From contig CAIOCC010000241.1 of NCBI GenBank assembly GCA_903856555.1, positions 1 to 7,503 on the forward strand: DNA of 7,503 nt, written 5' to 3'. The notes beneath the pieces were generated by a model that saw nothing but the letters and a program-made list of their open reading frames with translations, had not been told where the DNA came from and ran no database searches. The translations under genes and the position numbers were made by a program. This document shows, in pieces, positions 1-7,300 of this stretch. Position 1 is the first letter of the stretch. Every line of letters begins with the position of its first letter. Source of the stretch: an uncultured Bacteroidota bacterium (lineage in GTDB: Bacteria > Bacteroidota > Bacteroidia > UBA7662).

Positions 1-396
1 GTCAATGCGGAAGGGCCCATCGCTGTTCCCCAAAAAAACATGATCCAATTCGTGCTCGCTAAGACCGTTTTCAAATTCGGTCTGGTAAATAAACCAAAAG
101 GGGGATTCAAGGGGGCAATCCATGCCCATCTCTTCGACCAAACGACGGTGCGCCGCATCGTGGATGTTCTCACCGGGCAGAGGGTGACTGCAACAGGTAT
201 TGGTCCATAATCCCCCGGAATGGTATTTGTCGGGGCTGCGCTGTTGGAGGAGCAACTCCCCAACGCCGTTAAAAACAAAGACCGAAAAGGCACGGTGCAA
301 CAAGGCTTTTTGATGGGCTTCGGTTTTGGGAGCCAAGCCAATTTCACGGTCTTCCCGGTCCACCAAAACCACGAGGGGTTCTTCGTTCAAAGCCAT
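1..396 (-). CDS. idi: Isopentenyl-diphosphate delta-isomerase, type 1 (3' end outside window)
   Basis: The first 132 codons of a type 1 (Nudix-fold, metal-dependent) IPP isomerase are visible. The enzyme interconverts isopentenyl and dimethylallyl diphosphate in the cytoplasm to supply isoprenoid synthesis. Family marks seen: the AHQKALLHRAFSVF stretch with metal-ligand histidines at 28 and 34; TNTCCSHP at 65-72, where C69 matches the catalytic cysteine and H71 the next metal ligand; a Nudix-like segment from G75 (GENIHDAAHRRLVEEMG); the active-site tyrosine in FIYQTEF (Y104); and EHELDHV at 114-120, whose E114 and E116 match the catalytic and metal-binding glutamates. The family is usually about 170-180 residues, so roughly 40-50 are missing past base 1. 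The ATG at 396 fits the family N-terminus. It follows the CoA-transferase stop by 36 bases and has no Shine-Dalgarno sequence, so it is probably cotranscribed with that gene. Confidence 0.95.
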   Translation of the reverse strand, partial: MALNEEPLVVLVDREDREIGLAPKTEAHQKALLHRAFSVFVFNGVGELLLQQRSPDKYHSGGLWTNTCCSHPLPGENIHDAAHRRLVEEMGMDCPLESPFWFIYQTEFENGLSEHELDHVFLGNSDGPFRID

Positions 397-432
397 GCCG
401 CAATTTATAGCCAAACGACCCACGAGCCAAGG

Positions 433-1689
433 TCAGGAAAACAAGGTGCGGGCCATGTCGGCGAGGGAATGCTGCGGAAAAGCGGGAGGTGGCGCCAGGT
501 TCTGAGGTGGGTTGGGCCCGTTCACCCCTTCAAAAACCGCCGTGCGCAGTCCATAAAGCGGGCCATCCTTGAGCTGCAAACGGAGGGCGGCGGGACTTGC
601 CAAGGCCTGCGAAAGATCGTTCACAGGGGCGGCTGGGACCCGGTGCGCTTCCAGGACTTCCAACCAATAGGCCCGCCCATGGCGAGCAAAGCCATCTTGG
701 AGCTGTCCCAAAAGGTTGGCTTTGTCCAGGAGGCGGCCGGTAGGGCTGGCCCAGGCTGGGTCGGGTTGGATTTGAAGGGCTGTACAGGCTTGTTCAAATT
801 GGGCGTTGTTGCCAACGGCCAGGGTCAGCCATTGCCCGTCATGGCAGCGAAAGGTCGAACCGTAGGGGACAATGTTGGGGTGTTCCGAACCCATGGGACG
901 GGCCTCAATCCCCCCCATCCACCAATTGGTAGCCTGATTGCTGAGGGAAGCCAGGCCTGCATCCAGCAAAGAAACCCGCACCTCGCGGCCCATTCCGTCC
1001 TGTCCTCGCTGCAGGAGGGCTAGCAGGAGGGCCTCTTTGAGTTGATGAGCGGCCAAAACATCCATGAGGGCCACCGGCATTTTGTGACCAGGACCCCCGA
1101 TGGGACCGTTCATGGAAACATAGCCGCTTTCGGCCTGGACCAAGGAATCGTATCCCGGCCTGGAAGAGGAAGACCCGTAGCCATTGATTCGAGCCGCAAT
1201 GAGCCGTGGATTCAAAGCATGCAAAACCTCCCAATCCAGGCCCAGGTCCTTTTCTTGGTGTGGTAAGTTATTGGAAATCAACAGATCGGCCTCCGCCAGC
1301 AAGAGCCGGAAAACGGCTTGTTCGTCGGGTTCGTTGAGATGCGATTGCAGGCTGGCTTTGCCCCAGTTGACCGAGCAGAAGTAAGCCGATCGACCCTGCG
1401 ACGGGTTTTCCTCGGGCAGGGTCCATTGCCGGGTAACATCACCGGTCGGTGGTTCCAGTTTGAGAACGCGCGCCCCGCATTCGGCCAGGAACATGCCCAC
1501 GGCCGGCCCTGCCAAAACCGTCGCTGTTTCCAAAACCCGAAGCCCAGCCAAGGCCCCTCCGGTCTTTGTTGCCGAACCTCGTTCCGCGGAGTGATCAGCG
1601 GGGTGTCCCGTGTGGGATTCCGCGGGGTGTCCCGCAGAAAGCGCCCTTTCGTAACAACGATCAAAAATGGAGGAGGGATCCGTCGCCAT
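433..1689 (-). CDS. Family III (CaiB/BaiF) CoA-transferase
   Basis: A 418-residue family III CoA-transferase, which moves CoA between carboxylic acids through an aspartyl-CoA thioester, probably in the cytoplasm. The conserved domain starts near residue 47 with LAGLRVLE and continues with AGPAVGMFLAECGARVLKLE (60-79), family hallmarks of the CoA-binding region. RPGYDSLVQAESG (177-189) carries the expected catalytic aspartate, D181. HPNIVPYGSTF (270-280) and VPAAPVND (351-358) are further family motifs. The donor and acceptor acids cannot be read from the sequence; formyl-CoA transferase, carnitine CoA-transferase and 2-methylacyl-CoA racemase all share this fold. The start is uncertain. The ATG at 1689 lies inside the end of queA and adds about 46 non-conserved residues with a small internal repeat. 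A TTG at 1551 (codon 47) sits at the domain edge, with GGAGG four bases upstream. Lies between queA and idi on the same strand. Confidence 0.9.
   Translation of the reverse strand: MATDPSSIFDRCYERALSAGHPAESHTGHPADHSAERGSATKTGGALAGLRVLETATVLAGPAVGMFLAECGARVLKLEPPTGDVTRQWTLPEENPSQGRSAYFCSVNWGKASLQSHLNEPDEQAVFRLLLAEADLLISNNLPHQEKDLGLDWEVLHALNPRLIAARINGYGSSSSRPGYDSLVQAESGYVSMNGPIGGPGHKMPVALMDVLAAHQLKEALLLALLQRGQDGMGREVRVSLLDAGLASLSNQATNWWMGGIEARPMGSEHPNIVPYGSTFRCHDGQWLTLAVGNNAQFEQACTALQIQPDPAWASPTGRLLDKANLLGQLQDGFARHGRAYWLEVLEAHRVPAAPVNDLSQALASPAALRLQLKDGPLYGLRTAVFEGVNGPNPPQNLAPPPAFPQHSLADMARTLFS
1582..1635 (-). repeat. Short imperfect tandem repeat in the CoA-transferase leader
   Basis: Read on the minus strand, GGGACACCCCGC occurs twice, 24 bases apart, and CCGCGGAA also occurs twice. 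In the CoA-transferase frame this gives the repeated peptides GHPAESHT and GHPADHSAE (residues 21-36 region). The upstream copy lies in a perfect inverted repeat at 1622-1635 with five-base arms GCGGG and CCCGC around a four-base loop. The segment lies after the queA stop and before the conserved CoA-transferase domain. It could be a disordered leader peptide or an untranslated spacer, depending on which start is used. Confidence 0.6.
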
Positions 1690-2935
1690 AACTCAAGAAA
1701 CGATAACCCTTGTCCAGGGCATTTTGGTAGATATTTCGCCAATCCTTACCGACCAGCGCAGCAACCAGTAACAACAGGGTGCTCTGGGGTTGATGGAAAT
1801 TTGTTATGAGACCTTGTACCATCCGTACTTTGTAAGGTGGAGCCAACATAAGACCGGTGCGTCCGCTTAGTTCAGAATATTGATTTTTTTGGGCAAATTC
1901 AAGCAGGATTCCCAATGCATCCCGAGCCGATAAGTCGGTTGTAGGGAGATCGTAGGGATCCCACTGATGCACCCTTGGGAGGGTGGTTTTTGAGTTGATT
2001 GAATCTGTATTGTTTGTATTTAGGTGGATGTGGACCGCGGCCCAATAGAGGCTTTCGAGTAGGCGTAAAGAGGTGGTTCCTACCGCATAAACCGGTCCTT
2101 GGCTGCGGTAAAGGGCTTCCAGAGCCTCTGTACGAATCGAAATCCGTTCGGTATGCATGGTGTGTTCGGCCATTTGGGAAGCCTTGACCGGCTGAAAGGT
2201 GCCTGCTCCGACATGCAGGGTGACCTCGGTTGTTAGGCCGCCTTTTTGTTTAATTTGTTCCAACAACAAAGGCGTTAGATGCAAACCCGCCGTGGGTGCC
2301 GCCACTGCTCCGCGCTCCTTGGCATAGGTTGTTTGGTAACGTTCGCGATCCAGAGACTCGCTGCTACGTTGAAGGTAAGGCGGCAAAGGAACTTCGCCAA
2401 CAAGATCCAACAATTCTTCCAGGGTCTGTGGACTGTCTGGCCCGGCCTCCGGATTTGGTTGCCATCCAAAGTGGACTTGCCATTGACCATTCTTGCTTTG
2501 CCCACGTTTCAAATGCAGATTCCCTGTTGGTAACACCAGATCAAGGACACCGGTTTTCCAAGCGCGGTTGTTACCGATCATGCACCACCAGGTCACCCCC
2601 TCCCCCTCCCCAGGTGTGGCGAGATCGGGCTCCAAGAGCAAAAATTCCAGCATGGAACCGTTGGGCAAAGGCCAGCGGAGGCGCGCAGGTACCACCCGGG
2701 TATTGTTGAGGACCAAATGGACTCCTTCGGGCAGTGCATCTGGTAGGTCCCCAAAGGATCGATCCAAGATGGAACCGCCTCTGTATTCTAACATCCGTGC
2801 CTGCTCACGGAATTCGGTGGGATACAAAGCAATACGCTCCTGGGGCAGGTCATACCCAAAGTCAGAAATCCGTAGATCGCGGGGATGCACGGTCAAGCTG
2901 TGCTGGCCCTCGGAGGGGCTGTTTTCGGCAGGCAT
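1661..2935 (-). CDS. queA: S-adenosylmethionine:tRNA ribosyltransferase-isomerase
   Basis: QueA transfers and rearranges the ribosyl part of SAM onto 7-aminomethyl-7-deazaguanine in tRNA, forming epoxyqueuosine in the wobble position of GUN anticodons. It acts in the cytoplasm. The 424-residue product shows the family motifs in order: ISDFGYDLPQERIALYP (23-39), NNTRVVPAR (77-85), WWCMIGNNRAWKTG (116-129), YQTTYAK (200-206), APTAGLHLT (213-221), LHVGAGTFQPV (240-250), GTTSLR (286-291), LITNFHQPQSTLLLL (376-390) and FLSYGD (413-418). It is longer than the roughly 340-360 residues of proteobacterial QueA, as is usual in Bacteroidota, with extra sequence around 300-350. About 20 residues precede the conserved start; in-frame TTG and GTG codons within that leader are less attractive than the ATG at 2935. 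No Shine-Dalgarno sequence is visible. It is probably the first gene of a minus-strand transcript with the CoA-transferase and idi. Confidence 0.96.
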   Translation of the reverse strand: MPAENSPSEGQHSLTVHPRDLRISDFGYDLPQERIALYPTEFREQARMLEYRGGSILDRSFGDLPDALPEGVHLVLNNTRVVPARLRWPLPNGSMLEFLLLEPDLATPGEGEGVTWWCMIGNNRAWKTGVLDLVLPTGNLHLKRGQSKNGQWQVHFGWQPNPEAGPDSPQTLEELLDLVGEVPLPPYLQRSSESLDRERYQTTYAKERGAVAAPTAGLHLTPLLLEQIKQKGGLTTEVTLHVGAGTFQPVKASQMAEHTMHTERISIRTEALEALYRSQGPVYAVGTTSLRLLESLYWAAVHIHLNTNNTDSINSKTTLPRVHQWDPYDLPTTDLSARDALGILLEFAQKNQYSELSGRTGLMLAPPYKVRMVQGLITNFHQPQSTLLLLVAALVGKDWRNIYQNALDKGYRFLSYGDGSLLHF

Positions 2936-3033
2936 GGTTGAAAGAATTTCGGGAAAGGTAAGTCACCGCAAAAAAACAAACGGCGAAAGGCCGAATTGCA
3001 CGCATTTTTGTTTTCCTATTGAAACCGGTTTTT
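2936..3033. promoter_or_regulatory. Divergent queA / tlpA-like promoter region
   Basis: This 98-base spacer must hold the start signals of queA (leftward) and the TlpA gene (rightward), unless either is read from farther upstream. Against the Bacteroidota -7 consensus TAnnTTTG, the minus strand has TACCTTTC at 2960-2953 (one mismatch), with a TTTG at 2980-2977; the 16-base gap is shorter than the usual 19 or so. The plus strand has CATTTTTG at 3003-3010 (one mismatch), 23 bases before the ATG, with no clear -33 element. The spacer is A/T-rich with an A tract at 2970-2976. The region is assigned from gene layout; the individual boxes are weak guesses. Confidence 0.4.
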
Positions 3034-4296
3034 ATGTTAAAATTTTCAAAATTTGCAGGGGGCTTGGCTCTCCTATTTTTGTTGGGCGGGACCTCTTGCC
3101 GATGGGGAATTGATCTAGAGGCCTGTTACCGCCTTCAGGAAGGGGATTGGCGGGGTCTCCTACAGACGGAAGGGGGTGATTTGCCCTTTTTGTTCAGACT
3201 GGAACGTCAAGCAGGACCCAACAAGGAGCGCCCTTCGGATCGACTTTTCAAAGCCCGATTGCAAGACGGTGATACGTGGGTGGAATCAAGTGCAGAGGTC
3301 CGGGGGGATAGTTTGTATTGGAGCTTCCCCGTCTATGAGTCGGTGTTGGTGGCCGCTGTTAGCAACCTGGGAGATAGCCTGAAGGGTTTTTGGGTCAAAA
3401 CCAAAAACGATACGGCGATCATGATGCCTTGGTCGGCTGCCCGCGGTGGACAGTACAAATTCGCATCGCGGACCGCAGGATTGCCGGCAGAGGTGGGGGC
3501 TCAATGGAAGGTGGACCTGGGGCCTGGTACCCCGGCTCTGATGCCATTGACCCAAAAAGGACCGGAAATCAGCGGTACCCTGCGGACTTCAACGGGGGAT
3601 TATCGATACCTCAGCGGGATCATGGACGGGGATTCGTTGTGGATGAGCGGAATGGATGGGGGCAGTGCTTATTTGATCCGGGGACACCTGGCCCAGGATG
3701 GCTCCATGCAGGGTCAGCTTTACGCGGCGCGGGGGCCGGGCCGACCTTGGACCGCGGTTCGGGACAGCGCGGCGACCCTTCCGGATCCTTACGGGTTATC
3801 GACCTTACAAAACGCACAGGCCCCGTTGGCCTTTGAATTCAAAGACATCCAAACAGGTCAGGTCGTTCGCCCCGGCCCCCCCGCCCGCGTTACCCTGGTT
3901 CAATTGTTGGGGACCTGGTGCCCCAATTGCCTGGACGAAACCGAATACCTTGCATCCGTCTACCCGGAATGGTCTCGCAAAGGCGTTCAGATCATCGGCC
4001 TTGGCTTTGAACGGACGTATCAACCCGAAAAGGCCGTTCAGAACCTCCAAAAACTACGGGCTCGCTACCAAGTGCCTTACCCTTTGGTGCATGCAGGACA
4101 GCCGGATTCAGCCTCGGTGCGACGGGCCATTCCTCAGCTGGTCCGCCTCAAGGCCTTCCCTACCACCCTATTGTTGGACGCCGGAGGCCGCATTCGATAC
4201 GTACATACCGGTTTTGATGGACCCGCCACCGGGTCCGCTTTTGAACGCCAAAAGGCGTTGCTTCAAAACAAAATCAACGCCCTCCTCGCGGAGTAG
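3034..4296 (+). CDS. TlpA-like thioredoxin-domain lipoprotein
   Basis: A 420-residue protein predicted to be exported and to carry out thiol-disulfide exchange outside the cytoplasm. The N-terminus has a lysine, a hydrophobic stretch and LLGGTSC, a weak lipobox with C22 as the likely lipidated residue. Residues about 35-250 form a beta-rich region made of two similar halves; the second contains GTLRTSTGDYRYLSG (181-195), a signature I associate with Bacteroidota TlpA-like proteins. The C-terminal thioredoxin domain (about 265-420) has the active site WCPNC (295-299) and the cis-proline motif FPTT (375-378), followed by LLLDAGGRIRYVHTG. Partner proteins cannot be inferred. The ATG at 3034 is preferred over an in-frame TTG at 3019 because it gives a normal short signal peptide; neither has a Shine-Dalgarno sequence. 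The gene diverges from queA and converges on the T9SS surface-protein gene, ending six bases from it. Confidence 0.9.
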   Translation: MLKFSKFAGGLALLFLLGGTSCRWGIDLEACYRLQEGDWRGLLQTEGGDLPFLFRLERQAGPNKERPSDRLFKARLQDGDTWVESSAEVRGDSLYWSFPVYESVLVAAVSNLGDSLKGFWVKTKNDTAIMMPWSAARGGQYKFASRTAGLPAEVGAQWKVDLGPGTPALMPLTQKGPEISGTLRTSTGDYRYLSGIMDGDSLWMSGMDGGSAYLIRGHLAQDGSMQGQLYAARGPGRPWTAVRDSAATLPDPYGLSTLQNAQAPLAFEFKDIQTGQVVRPGPPARVTLVQLLGTWCPNCLDETEYLASVYPEWSRKGVQIIGLGFERTYQPEKAVQNLQKLRARYQVPYPLVHAGQPDSASVRRAIPQLVRLKAFPTTLLLDAGGRIRYVHTGFDGPATGSAFERQKALLQNKINALLAE

Positions 4297-4299
4297 GCG
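4278..4299. terminator. Candidate bidirectional intrinsic terminator
   Basis: The arms CGCC and CTCC (4278-4285) pair with GGAG (4290-4293) and GGCG (4296-4299) around a four-base loop; the bases TA of the TlpA stop codon form a bulge. On the plus strand the hairpin is followed by GGTTTATTT. On the minus strand it is followed by TTGATTTTGTTTTG, and the loop reads GCGA, a stable GNRA-type tetraloop. It lies exactly where two convergent genes meet. The bulge and imperfect T tracts make it only a moderate candidate. Confidence 0.45.
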
Positions 4300-4302
4300 G
4301 GT

Positions 4303-7300
4303 TTATTTCCTGCGCAACAGGAGGGACTTGGTTTTGGTATGTCCAGATGCCGTTGTCCATTGGGCCTGAATTGCATAGATTCCTTCTGCCCATTCAGACG
4401 AGGGCAAGACTAGATCTTTGGCGCCTGTTCCTGCCCAACCAAACTGTTCAGAGTACACCTCTTTCCCAACAGCATCCAAGACGCGGATGGAGGAAAGAGT
4501 GGTTGGCTCGTTAAAAGTCCAACGAACATACGTATTGCCCTGCGCAGGATTGGGCCAAACCACCAATTCATCTCCGGACACGGATCTCGACTTGACCGAG
4601 GGTAGTCCTAGCCTTGCAAAATCATAGGGGTTTGCCCAAAAATCTGCAAGTTCACTAAGTCCACGAACTTCTAGGTCTGTTGGCCCCCAAGACATGGAAT
4701 CCATATCCGAACAAACCTCCAAAACAAACAAAACATCACCTGCATTTGCATTGAATTGGTTTGGCGAAAACCAAGCGATTCTTAGTTCATCTTCCCATTG
4801 ACCAAACTCCATGGTGCCATGATTTATTTTGGAATGCACGTCTTTGACGACAACACCCTTTGGCAAAACCAACGCCAAAGAAATAGCCCCAATCTCTTGA
4901 TTTTCAAGGGAATAAATCGGTAATTTGTAGCACTTTCCGGATGGGTGAATGGTGCCATATTCTTCGAAGTTAACTCTAGGAGCGATACGAGTTTGGATGG
5001 GATTATAAGATCCATTCACATCTCCGTAACACAAAGCTTGTATGTTGCTAACAATTGGATAACCATTCGCATGTACGGTCGGATTTTCTGATAGCCAAGG
5101 CCCAACATTGAATTGGGGAATTAAGTTTGAATAACGCCTGGTGATGAGTAGCGCATCGGTATTGTTCACGTTGTTGGATCCGTTAACATCAGCGGCCTTA
5201 AGCCTGAAACCCTGAAGCAGGACGTAGTTCGTGTAGTGTCGAACCACTCCCAAGGCATCCGTGGCATTTACGCCACCCCAAGTCAGGCTTGGAGCTGATT
5301 TGATTTTATAAGTTCCGTTGATGAATCCAGAGAACGAAAAATCACCTGCAAGGTTGGTTATTGTGGAATCCAATGGAAGCCCAATGCTATCTTGAAAGTA
5401 AACCTTGGTGTTTCTGAGGGCCGTATTCAGCGCATTATTGTAGGAAAGACGTCCGGTGACTTGGTTACAATTTTGGGTTGATAAGAAAATGGTGCTAGAG
5501 GTTGAGGAACAACCTTGTGCATTTGTTACCGTGACGGCGTAGTCCCCCCCCATGTAGGCCATATAATTTTGATTTGTAGAACCAGCCAAGATTTGGCCAT
5601 TTCTTGTCCACTGGTAAACAAATCCAGATCCTGAGTTGGCTACCAAAGCCAAAGAATCTCCGAGACAGAAGGTGGTTGATCCATTGTAAGATACCGTTGC
5701 CGTTGGTAGGGAATGAATCGTTACCGTTACTGCGGAGGACCAAGCTATACATTGCGTATTAAGGTCCATTGCATAGACCGAATAGTCCCCCGATTGGGTA
5801 GCTATCCATTGGGTGCCTGGTGAATTAGACAAGGGGGCTCCGTTTAGATGCCACCAAAATTCAAGTGAATTGCCTTGGGTTGCGTTGACATTCAGCGTAA
5901 CCGGTTGGTCGCAAGTGGTGGCACTGCCAATCACTGTAATCACAGGATTTGGAAGGGGATGGTTTGCGATGGTTTCTACCGAAGACCATTGTGAGCAGCC
6001 CAAGGATGTCGTTACTAAAACTTGGTATGGGCCTGATTGTCCAGTCGTAAGAGTAGATGTTTGTGATGAGCTTAGGGGTTGACCATTCAAAAACCATTGG
6101 TAGGTGTAACTGGGGTCAAAAATGGTCGAAAGAGTTGTGGTACCTCCATTCGGGCAAATAGCCGACGCAGTAGCTTGGAGCTGTACCACGGGTTTAGGGT
6201 TCACTGATAAGAAGCCAGGAGTAAAGTTGGCCGGGATCGTTGTGGCCTCCTCATCTCCAAATTCACAATTGCCAGGGGTTAGTAGATCCCAATTTAAACT
6301 TGTGGTTCCCATGCCAATAACTCGAAGGGTTCCCAAAGGTTGTCCATCCGGGATATTGGCAGACTGAAGAGAAAACCAGGCCAATCGGATTTCATTTCCT
6401 ACTTGATTGACAAACCAAGGGTTGGTACCCGTCTGCGGAGCAGCATTCACCCAATCGAGGAATTGTACGCTGCCGGTATTGAAATTCAAGACCAAGGATG
6501 CCGCTCCGAGTTCCCTTGCTCCTGAAATCAAAACAGGAATGTCCAAGGTGTCTCCCTGGCAAGTCGTTGATTGACCTATAGAAACATGGATGTTTTGTAG
6601 AATTGTTACAGGCATCTCCGGCCCATAGGATGGTCGACATCCGTTGGTGAGCTCCAAGCGGAATTTTGGAAAGGGTCGCTGATAGGTATTGCAATGAAAT
6701 GTAAGTGTGGGTGTTGATGTTCCGCTATAAACACCGTTATCCTGGAGATTTTCCCATTGCCCAAGTTGGTCATTCCATCTTTGCCATTGATTGGTGAGGG
6801 TCCCCGTTGATTGAACATTCAACTGTATGGAATCACCAACTTGTACTTCCCAAGGCCCTTGACTACTAGATAAAATAGACACGGTATCTAACAAACTAAT
6901 TTGGCCGCCTTCAAAACAATAATCCAAGATATCAAGATTTAGGTTGGCCAATTCACAGTCTCCCTGTACTTGGGTGTTCCAGCTAAATCCTCCAGGCTGA
7001 TTCACAACAAAACGATAGTAGACAAGGGTATCCGACCCGCCGCTGACCAAAGGGCTCAGGCCAAACCAACCCAAACGAACTTGGCCGGATGCCGTTCCAA
7101 TACTGCTCGTTGAAACCATGTCGGGACGTAATCTGGTATAACCAACATAGGTCATGGCCTGCTGATTGTAATTCAGCGCTAAAGATATTGCTGCTACAGA
7201 GTCCAACTGAGAAGCAATAACAGGCACATCGATGGTGTCTCCTTGGCAAACAGCCATATCGGGTACGAATATTTTTGGGGAAACTCTTACGGTTACACTA

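Noticed and set aside
397..432. TATAAATTG before idi as a separate promoter
   Set aside because: It only loosely resembles TAnnTTTG, lies too close to the ATG, and has no -33 element at a sensible distance; cotranscription with the upstream gene is simpler.
220..1023. Plus-strand open frame of 267 codons
   Set aside because: It lies opposite idi and the CoA-transferase, shows no recognisable family motif, and spans the gap between two well-supported genes.
3019..3021. TTG as the start of the TlpA-like gene
   Set aside because: The ATG at 3034 gives a normal lipoprotein signal peptide; the five extra residues add nothing recognisable.
3698..4369. Plus-strand open frame of 223 codons
   Set aside because: It is an out-of-frame reading of the TlpA thioredoxin domain, whose own frame carries WCPNC and FPTT; it is rich in Pro, Arg and Ser with no family features.
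5479..6192. The repeated Ig-like block as a DNA tandem repeat
   Set aside because: The three modules are alike only in protein pattern; their nucleotide sequences have diverged, so no DNA-level repeat is called.
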